A stretch of DNA of 64,000 bases, taken from positions 124,001-188,000 of the forward strand of contig NZ_FNJO01000005.1 of assembly GCF_900104095.1 (NCBI RefSeq), in the 5' to 3' direction. Source of the stretch: Ralstonia sp. 25mfcol4.1. Its GTDB lineage: Bacteria; Pseudomonadota; Gammaproteobacteria; Burkholderiales; Burkholderiaceae. Both the position numbers and the translations under genes were made by a program. Below the pieces are notes generated by a model. It saw only the letters and a program-made list of their open reading frames with translations. It searched no databases and was not told the origin of the DNA. This document shows, piece after piece, positions 8,373-18,042 of the stretch. Numbering within the stretch: the stretch's first letter is position 1; every line of letters begins with the position of its first letter.

Positions 8373-10791
8373 CCGGGCCGCCGCCTTCTTTCATCGTCGC
8401 ACCCGCGTGGAGTGGGTGCTGCTGCTGGCCGCCGTGGTGGTGGTCACGGCGGTGGTGGCGCGTTTCAACTGGTTCGAGCGTGCCGACCTGGCGCTGCTCG
8501 ACTTTTCCATCGCCAGCCAGCCCCATGCCGCGCGCAACGACATCGTGCTGGTGGCCATCGACGACGCCAGCATCGGGGCCATCGGCCGCTGGCCGTGGCG
8601 CCGCACCGTGCTGGCGTCACTCATCGACCATATTGCGGCCGACAAGCCGCGCGTGATCGGCCTGGACGTGATCCTGTCCGAGCCCGACATCCGCTATCCG
8701 GCTGACGATATGGAACTGGCCCAGGCCATCGCCCATGCGCGCAACGTGATCCTGCCGGTAGTGGCGGAAGCCAGTGTGGCCGGCCCCGTCATGCGTCATC
8801 CGCTCGAAGCGTTCGCCGCCACCGACGGCCATATCAACATGAGCGTCGATGCCGATGGCGTGGCCCGTTCCGTCTATCTGCGCGAGGGCGATGGCGATTC
8901 GCCGCCGGTCTGGCATTTCGCGGCGGCGATGGCAGCGTACGGGCAGCCGTCGCCGCCATCGCCGGAGTCGTTCCGCCACGAGCGCGCGCGGCGTGTCGAC
9001 AGCGCCGGCTGGGTCAGCCAGGACCGCCTGCGGATTCCATTCGTGGGGCCGCCCGGCACCTTCGAGCGCGTGTCGGTGCTGGACGTGCTGTCGGGCCAGT
9101 TGGGCGCAGGCTTCTTCCGGGGCAAGTACGTGATCGTGGGCGCGATGGCCACCGGCATTGGCGACGTGTTCGCCACGCCGGTGTCGCGCGACGGACGCGG
9201 CATGAGCGGGGTGGAGATCCTGGCCAACACGCTGCAGGCGCTGCGCGACGGCACGGGCATCGTGCGCGTGCCTGATCTGGCCCGATGGTTCGCCACATTG
9301 CTGCCCGTGCTGCTGGCCGCGCTGGCGGCCTGGATGCTGACCCCGCGCGACGCGTTGATCGCAGAGGCCGTGCTGGTGGCCGCCCTGATCGGCGGCAGCA
9401 TCATGCTCGTGGGCAGCATGCAGCTCTGGTTTGCCCCGGCGGCGGCCGTGTTCGGCTGCCTGCTCGTCTATCCGCTCTGGAGCTGGCGGCGCCAGGAGGC
9501 CGCGCTGCGGTTCCTGTCCGAGGAGCTGGCGCGCCTGATGCGCGAGCCCGGCCTGCTGGGCGCGCCGGCCCGCGTCGACCATTCGCTCGATGGCCGCATG
9601 CAGGCCGTCTACGACATGACCGCCCGGCTGCGGGACATGCGGCGCTTTCTGTCTGACGGGCTGGAAAGCTTGCCCGAGGCCACCGTCATCTGCAACCTGG
9701 ACGGTGGCATCCTGGTGGCCAATCGCCGTGCGGTGGCGCTGGTGCCGGTGGTGCTGCAGGGCATCAACGACCTGCCGCAGCCCGCGGGGCTGGGTGACTT
9801 GCCGACGCCGGATGCCTATGCCGACGCTTATGCCGATGCCTACGGGGGGCTTGACCGCCCGGGGCTGCCGGATGTCATCGAGACGCTGTTTCCGGTGCCC
9901 GGCCCCGGCCTGGCGTACTGGGATGCCCTGTGCGGCGCGCTGGATGCCGACGCGCCCGTGATGTCCTCATCCGATTCGCATGGCGTGGAACTGGCTACCG
10001 AGGACGACCGCCGCTACCTGCTGCATGGCGCGCCGCTGCACGGCGAGGCGGGGCGGCCGGCGGGCGTTATCGTCAGCCTGATCGACATCACGACCGTACG
10101 CCGCGCCGAACGCCAGCGCGAGCAGACCCTGCATTTCCTTTCGCACGACATGCGCTCGCCGCAGGCGTCGATCCTGGCGCTGATCGACCTTCAGTCGCGC
10201 CCCGAGCGGGCGCTGACGCAGGCAGAGTTGCTGGGCCGCATCGGCGAACATGCCCACCGCACGCTGGCGCTGGCGGACGATTTCATCCGGCTGGCGCAGG
10301 CCGAATCGCAAAGCCTGGCGTTTGCCGAGGTGGAGCTGACGGCGCTGGTGCTGGACGCCACCGACGAGCTATGGGCGCTGGCCAAGACGCGCGGCATCGA
10401 GCTGCGGCTCGACCTGGACGGCGACGGCGTAACGTTGCGCGCGGCGCCGGCGCTGCTGGTGCGCGCCATCGCCAATCTGGTCAGCAATGCCATCAAGTTC
10501 AGCCCCGACGGCGCGCCGGTGACGGTGGGTCTGCGACGGCTTGGGCCTTACATGGCCATCGAGGTGACCGATCTGGGCCCCGGCATCGCGCCCGAAGCCC
10601 AGGCGCGCCTGTTCCGGCCGTTCAGCCGTGTGCATGCGCCGGCCAGCGATGCCCCGTCGGGCAGCGGCCTGGGTCTGGTCTTCGTGAAAACAGTGGCGGA
10701 ACGCCACGGCGGACGGGTGATGCTGCGCAGCGCGGCGGGGGAGGGTGCCACGTTCTCGATCTGGCTGCCGCTGCGCTCGCGCGCCGGCTGA
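8347..10791 (+). CDS. CHASE2-domain sensor histidine kinase
   Basis: The start is set at GTG 8347 because GGGAGG (8334-8339) lies 7 nt upstream; this gives 814 residues. Order: membrane segment (about 20-38), periplasmic CHASE2 domain (about 45-300, with VLVAIDDASIGAIGRWPW and VIGLDVILSEPD), three membrane segments (about 312-380), a PAS-like region, HisKA with phosphoacceptor H600 (FLSHDMRSPQA), then HATPase with N box NLVSNAIKFSP, G1 DLGPGIAP and G2 GSGLGLVFVK. It overlaps the FecR-type gene by 26 nt, which implies coupled translation. It probably reads a periplasmic signal through the CHASE2/FecR pair and phosphorylates the response regulator encoded first in the unit. Confidence 0.93.
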   Translation: MASRRVSASRAAAFFHRRTRVEWVLLLAAVVVVTAVVARFNWFERADLALLDFSIASQPHAARNDIVLVAIDDASIGAIGRWPWRRTVLASLIDHIAADKPRVIGLDVILSEPDIRYPADDMELAQAIAHARNVILPVVAEASVAGPVMRHPLEAFAATDGHINMSVDADGVARSVYLREGDGDSPPVWHFAAAMAAYGQPSPPSPESFRHERARRVDSAGWVSQDRLRIPFVGPPGTFERVSVLDVLSGQLGAGFFRGKYVIVGAMATGIGDVFATPVSRDGRGMSGVEILANTLQALRDGTGIVRVPDLARWFATLLPVLLAALAAWMLTPRDALIAEAVLVAALIGGSIMLVGSMQLWFAPAAAVFGCLLVYPLWSWRRQEAALRFLSEELARLMREPGLLGAPARVDHSLDGRMQAVYDMTARLRDMRRFLSDGLESLPEATVICNLDGGILVANRRAVALVPVVLQGINDLPQPAGLGDLPTPDAYADAYADAYGGLDRPGLPDVIETLFPVPGPGLAYWDALCGALDADAPVMSSSDSHGVELATEDDRRYLLHGAPLHGEAGRPAGVIVSLIDITTVRRAERQREQTLHFLSHDMRSPQASILALIDLQSRPERALTQAELLGRIGEHAHRTLALADDFIRLAQAESQSLAFAEVELTALVLDATDELWALAKTRGIELRLDLDGDGVTLRAAPALLVRAIANLVSNAIKFSPDGAPVTVGLRRLGPYMAIEVTDLGPGIAPEAQARLFRPFSRVHAPASDAPSGSGLGLVFVKTVAERHGGRVMLRSAAGEGATFSIWLPLRSRAG
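9811..9846 (+). repeat. In-frame 12-bp tandem repeat in the kinase gene
   Basis: Three near-identical 12-bp units (GATGCCTATGCC and variants) encode DAYADAYADAYG in the PAS-like linker of the kinase. The tract is low in complexity and could vary in copy number without breaking the frame. Confidence 0.7.
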
Positions 10792-10861
10792 CGCTGGAAC
10801 GTCCGGGATCTGTCGCGCAGCCGTCGGGCAACGATCGTCCGGACGCGGACGTCAGGATTGC

Positions 10862-10978
10862 TTGCCGACACAATTGTTGGCAATCCCTTTGGAAAAAATT
10901 GCCTACGATCTGTCGGGCCACGGACACCGCATCCGTGGTCTTGCTGCCCACGCCGGGCCCCGGCGTGGGCGTTTTTTT
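10862..10978 (+). ncRNA. Candidate intergenic small RNA ending in a strong terminator
   Basis: Between the kinase gene and the convergent mlaA lies an inverted repeat around CAATTG, a hairpin with stem CCACGGA/TCCGTGG (10918-10938) and then a terminator with an 11-bp stem and a T7 tract. The terminator could merely end the kinase transcript, so a separate RNA is only a possibility. No clear promoter was found. Confidence 0.25.
10946..10978 (+). terminator. Rho-independent terminator after the kinase operon
   Basis: GCCCACGCCGG pairs perfectly with CCGGCGTGGGC around a 3-nt loop, followed by G and seven T. Its T-tract is on the + strand, so it ends the response regulator/FecR/kinase transcript; it does not serve the convergent mlaA. 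Confidence 0.88.
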
Positions 10979-10980
10979 GG

Positions 10981-11859
10981 CTACTTGGCCATGCCCGGTG
11001 CCGGGGCCGGCGTGGCCGGGGTCTCGGGCTTGGGCGATGTGTCGGGCCTGGCTTCGCCTTCCGGCGTCTTGGGCGCTGCCTTGCCCCCCGGTGCGGACGG
11101 CGACGATTCCTCGTCCTCGTCATACGTCGGCAGCGTGTCGCCGCCGCCGGTCAGCAGGTACTGGCGGCGCTGCGTGTAGGCGTCGCGCACGAAGGCGTAC
11201 TTGTCCAGCGCGGCCTGCGACAGCAGGTCGGTGGCGCCCAGCATGTTGGTGCGGGTGTTCACGACGTTGATGCCGAACATCGAATAGCGCCAGGCCGTAT
11301 CGAAATAGTGTGCCGGGTCCAGGAAGATGCTGCCCGCCACGCCCACGCCATCACGGATCGAACTGGGCCCGAACAGCGGCAGCACCAGGTACGGGCCGGC
11401 CGGTACGCCCCAGGTGCCCAGCGTCAGACCGAAATCCGTGGAATGGCGCGGCATGCCGGCCGCCGTGGCGACGTCGATCAGGCCGCCGATACCCAGCACC
11501 GTGTTGACCGCCACGCGCATCATCGTTTCCACCGCTTCCACGGGCCTGCCCTGGAGCACGTTGTTGGCGAAGTTGCCGACGTCCGAGAAGTTGTTGAAGA
11601 AGTTGGTGACGGCCAGGCGTGCCGGTTCCGGCGTGACGGCCTTGTAGCCCTTGGCCAGCGGCTGGGCCACGTAGGTGTCGGCCTTGTCGTTGACGGTGAA
11701 GACGACCCGGTTCATCGGCTCCAGCGGATCCGCCGGGTTGGCATTGGGGCCCGTGGCGCAGCCGGTGGCCAGCAGGGTCAGCGATGCGGCGGCCAGGGCG
11801 GTGGCAAGCCGGGGCGATTCAGGCGCCGCGGCGCGCAGGAGCGAAAGACGGGAGAGCAT
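10981..11859 (-). CDS. mlaA: MlaA/VacJ outer-membrane lipoprotein
   Basis: The start is placed at ATG 11857-11859, giving a 292-residue lipoprotein with signal peptide MLSRLSLLRA... and lipobox ATGC; a longer frame begins at 11922 but adds a charged stretch ahead of the signal. The family signature is clear: DPLEPMNRVVFTVND, NFFNNFSDVGNFANN and GPYLVLPLFGPSSIRDGVG. MlaA removes mislocalised phospholipid from the outer leaflet of the outer membrane and hands it to MlaC. It lies 96 nt downstream of hpnN on the same strand and near the MlaC-like hpnM, so in this locus it may serve hopanoid as well as phospholipid traffic. The C-terminal tail is Pro/Ala-rich. Confidence 0.93.
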   Translation of the reverse strand: MLSRLSLLRAAAPESPRLATALAAASLTLLATGCATGPNANPADPLEPMNRVVFTVNDKADTYVAQPLAKGYKAVTPEPARLAVTNFFNNFSDVGNFANNVLQGRPVEAVETMMRVAVNTVLGIGGLIDVATAAGMPRHSTDFGLTLGTWGVPAGPYLVLPLFGPSSIRDGVGVAGSIFLDPAHYFDTAWRYSMFGINVVNTRTNMLGATDLLSQAALDKYAFVRDAYTQRRQYLLTGGGDTLPTYDEDEESSPSAPGGKAAPKTPEGEARPDTSPKPETPATPAPAPGMAK

Positions 11860-11955
11860 GTCGAGACAGTCTTTTTCGTTTCTTGTGATGTGGGGACGGC
11901 GCACCCGGCAGCGCCGGGACACGTCCGTCCGAACTGCGCCGGTGGGCGCCCCGGG

Positions 11956-14682
11956 CTACCGCCGGGACTGGCCAGAATCCGACCCTGCTGATTTATCGGC
12001 AGATTGTGCCATGGTCGTAGCCACCGTGAGAGGGGGTAGCGACGGCCCGAGCGGTTCCGCACGGCCGTTCAGTTCGCGGCGCGGGCGGCCCATCAGGATC
12101 GGCTGGAAGAACACGGCGCCGGCCAGCGTGCAGATCAGCGCCAGCGCCAGCAGCTTGCCCATGCTGGCCGTGCCGGGGTGATGCGACAGCCAGAGGCTGC
12201 CGAAGGCGGTGGCCGTGGTGCCGGCGCTGTACAGCACCGCGTGCGTGAGGCTGGACTGCAGCAGCTTGGTCTTGCCGTGGCGCCAGGCGATCACGTAGTA
12301 GATCTTGAACGCCACGCCGATGCCCAGCAGCAGCGGCAGCGCGATGATGTTGGCGAAGTTCAGCGAGATGCCGAATACCACGCACAGCTCCAGCGTGACC
12401 AGCCCCGACACCAGCAGCGGGATCAGCGTCCGCAGCACGTCGCCGACGCGTCGCAAGGTGATCCAGAGCAGCACCGTGATCGACAGCACCGCCCAGATGC
12501 CGGCGTGGATGAAGGCGGTCATGATGGTATCGGCCGATCCCTTGATGGCGATCGGGCCGCCCGTGGCGTCGGGCTGCACGCGGGCCATCACGGCGATGAA
12601 CCTGCTGAGCGCCGCCTCGCGGGCGGCTTCGTTCTTCGCGCCGGGCGGCGGCAGTTTCGGGCTCACATTGACCAGCGCCTGGCCATTCGGTGCGAGCCAG
12701 TCGCGCGTCAGTTCGGGCGGCAGCGTCTGTTGCGACACCGGTTCGGGCTGCAGCGCGTTCTTCAGCGAGCCCAGTGCCAGGCGCAGCGGCAGCGCCACGG
12801 CCAGCTCGGCGCGGTCGCGCACGGCGGGCGTCGCGTCGGCCAACTGCTTGAGTGCGCGCGACAGGTGTTCGGCCGATTCGGCGCCCGGGCCCGGATGATC
12901 GAGCGCGGCCAGCGACAACTGGCGCGACGCATTGCGCAGCGACGCCACGCGCAGCGCATCGGTGGCCGGCGTGGCGGTCGGCTGCGTCAGCACCGGCATC
13001 AGGCTCTTGGCCATGCCGGCGATGATGGCCAGCTTGGGCGCCTGATCGTCGGGAATGAAGGTTTTCAGCGTGACCACGCGCGCCACCTCGGGCAGCGCCT
13101 TGAGCTTAGTAGCGGTGGCTTCGGCGTCCTTCAGCGTGGGCGCCAGCACCTTGATGTCGTCGGTACCGGCCTGCGGTGCGTCCTTCAGCGCCAGCAGCGT
13201 CGACATCGATTCCGAATGCGGATCCTTGAGGTGCAGCGGGTCGAAGTCGAAGCGCAGGTGCGGCAGCAGCGGGGCGCCGCCAATCAGCACGGCCAGCACG
13301 CCGACCAGCGTGCCCTTGCGATGGCGCTCGAAAAAGGCGTCGGCCGGGGCCAGCCAGCCGAAGCCCGGCATCTCTTCCTCGGCCCGAGGGGCCAGCACGC
13401 GGATCAGCGCCGGCAGCATCGTGAACGTGGTGGCGAACGCGATGAACATACCGACGCCGGCAATCTTCCCCAGTTCTGCCACGCCGCGGTAATCGGTGGG
13501 CAGGAAGCAGAAGAAGGCGGCCGCCGTGGCGGCTGCGGCCAGCGTCAAGGGGCCGGCCACATCCCGGGCGGCCAGCGTCAGGGCCTGGTCCAGGTCGCCG
13601 TGGTCGTGCCGTTCGGCACGATAGCGCACACCGAACTGGATGCCGAAGTCCACGCCCAGGCCCACGAACAGCACCGCGAAAGCCACCGAGATCATGTTCA
13701 GCGCGCCCACCATCATCAGGCCCAGGGCGGCGGTCATGACCAGGCCCGAGATCAGGCTCACCAGCACGGCCGTGATCAGGCGGGCGGAGCGCAGTGCCAT
13801 CCACAGGATGCCGATCACCACGATCAGCGTCAGCACGCCGTTGAGCACGGCGCCTTCGCTGACCGAGGCGAATTCATCGTCGGCCAGCGGCTGCGGGCCC
13901 GTCAGCCGCACCACGGCGTTGTAGCGTTCGGTCAGCTTCAGCTGCGTGGCGGCGGCGCGGATGGCATCGCTGGCGCCCGAGCCGGCCTTGAGGTCGCTGA
14001 AGTCCAGCACCGGCGACAGCGTGACGAAGCTGAACGCGCGGCCGTCGGCATTGGGTTTCAGGCTGTCGTCGACCAGCCCTGCCCAGGACAGCGCCACAGG
14101 CTTGTCAGCCAGCACGCCGTCGATAGTGCGGGCGCTTTCGCCCAGCAGCCGGTCCATGTCGGACAGCTTGATCTGCCCAAGCTGCAGCGGCAGGTTCAGC
14201 GTGGTGGTGAGCAGATCGGACAGGCCGCGCAACGTGGGGTCGTGCGCCAGGTTGTTCAGCAGCGGCCGTGCCTGGCCAAGCTTGCCGGCCATGTCCTGGA
14301 CGCTGGCGGTATCGGCAAACAGCAGGCCGTTGCGTTCAAAGAACGGGCCCGAGCCGGGCTGGCCGACGGCCTTGAAGCGGTTGGGCTGCTGGCGCAGCGC
14401 GTCGGCCAGTTCGTTGGCGGCGGCGTCGGCCAGTTCCTTGGCCGGGGCCTGCACGACGGCCAGGATCATCTTGTCGCGCTGCGGAAACGCTTCGCTGATG
14501 GCGGCGTCGTTCTTCGCCCACGGGGCGTCCGATTCCAGCAGGCGGCTGATATCGGTGTTGATGGCGAAATTGCGGGCAACATAGACACCGCTGCCAACGG
14601 TGAGCAGCAGGGTAATGCCGATCACGAGCCAGGCGTGAACGGTGGCGAATTTGACGGTGCGAACCAGCAGCGGTCTGATCAT
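11956..14682 (-). CDS. hpnN: HpnN, RND/MMPL-family hopanoid transporter
   Basis: The start is set at ATG 14680-14682 ([18 protein letters not shown]), preceded by AGGA; this gives 908 residues, close to the usual length. It shows the RND layout: one membrane helix, a large periplasmic domain, a block of five helices with the family motif [16 protein letters not shown], a second periplasmic domain (about 460-690) and a final block of five to six helices. HpnN moves hopanoids from inner to outer membrane in species where it was studied. It is divergent from hpnM (179 nt between starts) and followed by mlaA. Confidence 0.93.
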   Translation of the reverse strand: MIRPLLVRTVKFATVHAWLVIGITLLLTVGSGVYVARNFAINTDISRLLESDAPWAKNDAAISEAFPQRDKMILAVVQAPAKELADAAANELADALRQQPNRFKAVGQPGSGPFFERNGLLFADTASVQDMAGKLGQARPLLNNLAHDPTLRGLSDLLTTTLNLPLQLGQIKLSDMDRLLGESARTIDGVLADKPVALSWAGLVDDSLKPNADGRAFSFVTLSPVLDFSDLKAGSGASDAIRAAATQLKLTERYNAVVRLTGPQPLADDEFASVSEGAVLNGVLTLIVVIGILWMALRSARLITAVLVSLISGLVMTAALGLMMVGALNMISVAFAVLFVGLGVDFGIQFGVRYRAERHDHGDLDQALTLAARDVAGPLTLAAAATAAAFFCFLPTDYRGVAELGKIAGVGMFIAFATTFTMLPALIRVLAPRAEEEMPGFGWLAPADAFFERHRKGTLVGVLAVLIGGAPLLPHLRFDFDPLHLKDPHSESMSTLLALKDAPQAGTDDIKVLAPTLKDAEATATKLKALPEVARVVTLKTFIPDDQAPKLAIIAGMAKSLMPVLTQPTATPATDALRVASLRNASRQLSLAALDHPGPGAESAEHLSRALKQLADATPAVRDRAELAVALPLRLALGSLKNALQPEPVSQQTLPPELTRDWLAPNGQALVNVSPKLPPPGAKNEAAREAALSRFIAVMARVQPDATGGPIAIKGSADTIMTAFIHAGIWAVLSITVLLWITLRRVGDVLRTLIPLLVSGLVTLELCVVFGISLNFANIIALPLLLGIGVAFKIYYVIAWRHGKTKLLQSSLTHAVLYSAGTTATAFGSLWLSHHPGTASMGKLLALALICTLAGAVFFQPILMGRPRRELNGRAEPLGPSLPPLTVATTMAQSADKSAGSDSGQSRR

Positions 14683-14860
14683 GAGTCCTGTATCTTCAGC
14701 GCCCGAAGCGGCGGGGGCGCATGGGCGGCACCCGGAGTATAGCGGTTGAAGCGGGGCATTCCGCACCCGCCGCGCCACGCGTGCCTGGCAGCGAGGCAAC
14801 ATCCCGATCCGCTATATACTGGCCCGACTGGCCAACCCGGCCGTATTGCTTCGATGAGTC

Positions 14861-15490
14861 ATGAACCGTTACGGAATCCTTCCCGCCGCCGTCATCGCGC
14901 CGATCGCCGCGGTGGTTGTCGTGTCTACCGCGCAGGCACAGGTCAATACCAGCGCTGCGCCGGACAAGCTCGTGCAGTCCGCCGTCGAAGGCGTGATCAC
15001 GAAGATCAAGTCCGATCCTGAAACCCGCGCCGGCGATCTTGCAAAAATTACCGCCGTCGTCCAGCGCGAATTCCTGCCCTACACCGATTTTGGCCGCACC
15101 ACGCGGCTGGCAGTCGGCAATGCCTGGAAGCAGGCCACTCCGGAGCAGCAAAAAACGCTCCAGGAACAGTTCACGGCACTGCTGGTGCGCAGCTATGCGG
15201 TGTCGCTGTCGCAACTGCGCGAGCAGAGCCCGAAGTTTTCGTACAAGCCCGCCAAGTCTGGCAATAACGCCAATGACGCGGTCGTCGCGACGCGTGTGAT
15301 GAACAACGGCGACGAAATGCTGATCGACTACCGTCTGCAGAAGGGTGCCGACGGCTGGAAGATCTACGACATCAACATGATGGGCGCGTGGCTGATCGAG
15401 GTGTATCGCAAGCAGTTCGCGGATATCGTGGCGCGCGACGGCATCGACGGGCTGATCAAGTACCTGAACAGTCACAACGCACGTGCGTAA
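14861..15490 (+). CDS. hpnM: HpnM, MlaC/Ttg2D-type periplasmic lipid carrier
   Basis: The 209-residue protein has a signal peptide (residues 1-26, ending STAQAQ) and the MlaC/toluene-tolerance fold, with VVQREFLPYTDFGRTTRLAVG and WKIYDINMMGAWLIEVYRKQF. MlaC proteins carry lipids across the periplasm; HpnM is the version encoded with hopanoid genes. A TATACT hexamer at 14815-14820 is a possible -10 element, with no good -35. It is divergent from hpnN and convergent with hpnH, each with its own terminator. Confidence 0.9.
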   Translation: MNRYGILPAAVIAPIAAVVVVSTAQAQVNTSAAPDKLVQSAVEGVITKIKSDPETRAGDLAKITAVVQREFLPYTDFGRTTRLAVGNAWKQATPEQQKTLQEQFTALLVRSYAVSLSQLREQSPKFSYKPAKSGNNANDAVVATRVMNNGDEMLIDYRLQKGADGWKIYDINMMGAWLIEVYRKQFADIVARDGIDGLIKYLNSHNARA

Positions 15491-15516
15491 CTGGCAGGCG
15501 CTGGGGCGCCAGCCAT

Positions 15517-15549
15517 AAAAAAACCGGGTCTGGTCGCCCAGTCCCGGTT
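15517..15549 (-). terminator. Terminator of the hpnH transcript
   Basis: On the - strand AACCGGG...CCCGGTT, extended by CTGG/CCAG inside, is followed by seven U. It lies just past the hpnH stop, and its T-tract direction assigns it to hpnH. Confidence 0.88.
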
Positions 15550-15556
15550 GTTCTTC

Positions 15557-15591
15557 AAACGGCCGTCGATCGAGATCGAGCGGCCGTTTTT
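15557..15591 (+). terminator. Terminator of the hpnM transcript
   Basis: AAACGGCCG (15557-15565) pairs with CGGCCGTTT (15581-15589), followed by a short T run. It lies beyond the hpnH terminator, so the two convergent genes have back-to-back terminators. Confidence 0.75.
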
Positions 15592-15599
15592 CATGGTGC

Positions 15600-16766
15600 T
15601 CAGTGAACCTGCGCGGCCTGCACGGCCTCGGCGCGGCTGCCCTGCGCCTTCTTCAGGTTGCCGATCTCGGCCAGCTTGATCTCCACGTGGCGCGAGAACA
15701 CGTATTCGGCGGGACGCTGCTTGTCCAGCGGGATGTCCGGGGCCATCGGGCCGTCGGTCTTCACGCCGCGAAGGCTCACGCCCAGCGCCTTGAGCGGGTG
15801 CGAGAACGTGTCGGCCACGGCCGTCGCCTCGAAACCGCTGTGCACCATGCAGTTGGCGCACTTTTCGTAGTTGCCAACGCCGTAGGCGTCCCAGTCGGTG
15901 CCTTCCATCAGTTCCTTGAAGGTCTTCACATAACCTTCGCCGACCAGGTAGCACGGACGCTGCCAGCCGAACACGGTGCGTGCCGGGTTGCCCCACGGCG
16001 TGCACTTGTAGGTCTGGTTGCCGGCCAGGAAGTCCAGGAACATCGTCGACTGGCTGAACGCCCACTTCTTGCCGGCGTTGCCGCGCGCCAGGATGTCGCG
16101 GAACAGTTGCTTGGTCTTGCCGCGGTGCAGGAAGTGCTGCTGGTCCGGCGCGCGCTCGTAGGCATAGCCCGGCGACACCGTGATGCCGTCCACGCCCATC
16201 GCCTTGACCGAGTCGAAGAACTGGGCCACGCGGTCCGGCTTGGCATCGTTGAACAGCGTGCAGTTGATGTTCACGCGGAAGCCACGTTCCTTGGCCATGC
16301 GGATGGCTTCGACGCAGCGGTCGTACACGCCTTCCTGGTTCACCGAGTGGTCGTGCATCTCGCGGTCGCCGTCCAAGTGGATCGACCACACGAAATACGG
16401 GCTCGGCTGGTACTGGTCAATCTTCTTTTCCAGCAGCAGGGCGTTGGTGCACAGGTAGACGAAACGCTTGCGGGCGATGATGCCACGCACGATTTCCGGC
16501 ATGTCCTTGTGGAGCAGCGGCTCGCCGCCGGCGATCGACACCACGGGCGCGCCGCATTCGTCGACCGCTTCCAGGCATTCCTGCACCGACAGGCGCTGGT
16601 TCAGGATGGGGTCCGGATAGTCGATCTTGCCGCAGCCCGAGCAGGCCAGGTTGCAGCGGAACAGGGGTTCGAGCATCAGGGCCAGCGGATAACGCTTTTG
16701 CCCGGACAGATGCTTGCGTGCGATGTAGGCGCCTACGCGGGCGACCTGGAGAAACGGAATGGCCAA
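15600..16766 (-). CDS. hpnH: HpnH, radical SAM adenosylhopane synthase
   Basis: This 388-residue radical SAM protein has the cluster motif CNLACSGC (C38, C42, C45), the SAM-binding glycine stretch VSIAGGEPLLHKDMPEIV and further cysteines near the C-terminus (CANCMVHSG). HpnH joins a 5'-deoxyadenosyl radical to diploptene, giving adenosylhopane, the first step of side-chain extension to bacteriohopanepolyols. ispH lies 33 nt upstream on the same strand, so the two are probably cotranscribed. The family match is very strong, with normal length. Confidence 0.96.
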   Translation of the reverse strand: MAIPFLQVARVGAYIARKHLSGQKRYPLALMLEPLFRCNLACSGCGKIDYPDPILNQRLSVQECLEAVDECGAPVVSIAGGEPLLHKDMPEIVRGIIARKRFVYLCTNALLLEKKIDQYQPSPYFVWSIHLDGDREMHDHSVNQEGVYDRCVEAIRMAKERGFRVNINCTLFNDAKPDRVAQFFDSVKAMGVDGITVSPGYAYERAPDQQHFLHRGKTKQLFRDILARGNAGKKWAFSQSTMFLDFLAGNQTYKCTPWGNPARTVFGWQRPCYLVGEGYVKTFKELMEGTDWDAYGVGNYEKCANCMVHSGFEATAVADTFSHPLKALGVSLRGVKTDGPMAPDIPLDKQRPAEYVFSRHVEIKLAEIGNLKKAQGSRAEAVQAAQVH

Positions 16767-16799
16767 GGGGGTGCTTCCTGTCAGGTTCAGTGTGTCGGT

Positions 16800-17798
16800 T
16801 CAGCCGGCCGCCGTCTGGCCGGCAAGCTGGGCGTCACTGATATCAGTTGTTCTTCTGGCCCCTGGGGCCAGCGTTGCATCGGCTAGTTCAGCCGGCAGGC
16901 GGAATTCGGCATGTTCCTCGATGCCTTCCATGACCGATACGTTGACCGGACCAAGGCGTCGCAGGGCGGCAATGACGTCTTCCACCATGTCTTCGGGTGC
17001 CGAAGCACCCGCGGTAATGCCAACCACGTCTGCGTTGCGGACCCAGGCCGGGTCCAGTTCGCTGCCGTCGGCAATCAGGTAACTCGGCACGCCACTTTCC
17101 GTGCCGATTTCGCGCAGCCGGTTCGAATTCGAACTGTTGGTGGCCCCGATCACGAGAATGACATCCACGCGCCCGGATAATTCCCTTACCGCACTTTGCC
17201 GATTTTGCGTGGCATAGCAGATATCGCGCGTGCTGGGCCCCACCAGATTGGAAAAACGCCGGTGGAGCGCCGCAATGATATTACGGGTGTCGTCCACGGA
17301 CAACGTGGTCTGGGTGATATATGCCACAGGTGCGTCGGCCGGCAGGTCGAGCTGCGCCACTTCGGCCTCGTCCTGGACCAGCAGCACCTTGCCCGGGATC
17401 TGGCCCATCGTGCCTTCCACCTCGGGGTGGCCAGCGTGGCCGATCAGGATCACATGACGACCGGCGGCGGCGTACTGGCGGCCCTGGTTATGGACCTTGA
17501 TCACCAGCGGGCACGTGGCGTCGATCGCGTGTAGCTCGCGGCGCTGTGCCTCGGCGATCACACTGCGCGACACGCCGTGGGCACTGAATATGGTGACCGC
17601 ATCACCCGGCACCTCATCGAGTTCCTCGACAAAGCGCGCGCCCTTTTTTCGCAACGATTCCACGACATGCTTGTTGTGGACGATCTCGTGGCGGACATAT
17701 ACGGGGGCGCCGTGCTTGATCAGGGCACGGTCGACGATCTCGATTGCGCGGACTACGCCAGCACAGAAACCTCTAGGTTGGGCAAGGATCACCTGCAT
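16800..17798 (-). CDS. ispH: IspH (LytB), 4-hydroxy-3-methylbut-2-enyl diphosphate reductase
   Basis: The 332-residue protein has the three conserved cysteines that hold the [4Fe-4S] cluster (C12 in GFCAGV, C96 in DATCPLV, C194 in [10 protein letters not shown]), plus [16 protein letters not shown] and TNSSNSNRL. It makes IPP and DMAPP at the end of the MEP isoprenoid pathway, feeding squalene and hopanoid synthesis. It is encoded directly upstream of hpnH. Many relatives carry a second, housekeeping ispH elsewhere; whether this is the only copy cannot be seen here. Confidence 0.96.
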   Translation of the reverse strand: MQVILAQPRGFCAGVVRAIEIVDRALIKHGAPVYVRHEIVHNKHVVESLRKKGARFVEELDEVPGDAVTIFSAHGVSRSVIAEAQRRELHAIDATCPLVIKVHNQGRQYAAAGRHVILIGHAGHPEVEGTMGQIPGKVLLVQDEAEVAQLDLPADAPVAYITQTTLSVDDTRNIIAALHRRFSNLVGPSTRDICYATQNRQSAVRELSGRVDVILVIGATNSSNSNRLREIGTESGVPSYLIADGSELDPAWVRNADVVGITAGASAPEDMVEDVIAALRRLGPVNVSVMEGIEEHAEFRLPAELADATLAPGARRTTDISDAQLAGQTAAG

Positions 17799-17918
17799 GG
17801 AGACGGCCCCCCGACCCTCTTGTGAAGATTCGAAGACATCAGTTATTTTGGTATTCCGGCATCACTTTTCCGGTTCACGGTAGGTACTATATACCGGGTC
17901 GGATTTTCATGCCGCCGC

Positions 17919-17934
17919 GTTGGCTGTTGCCAAC
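17919..17934. promoter_or_regulatory. Inverted repeat between ispH and hpnA
   Basis: GTTGGC-TGTT-GCCAAC lies in the 244-bp divergent region between ispH and hpnA. It may be an operator shared by both. Only the symmetry is visible; the rest of this intergenic stretch shows no other clear element. Confidence 0.3.
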
Positions 17935-18042
17935 AGGGTCATTCCGGTGAAAATGCGGCCCTGCGTCTTGGTATAACGGCGGATTCTCGTTCAACGCGTC
18001 CGCAACGCCCATAGGGGATTTGAAATTCACAATTGCATTCTC

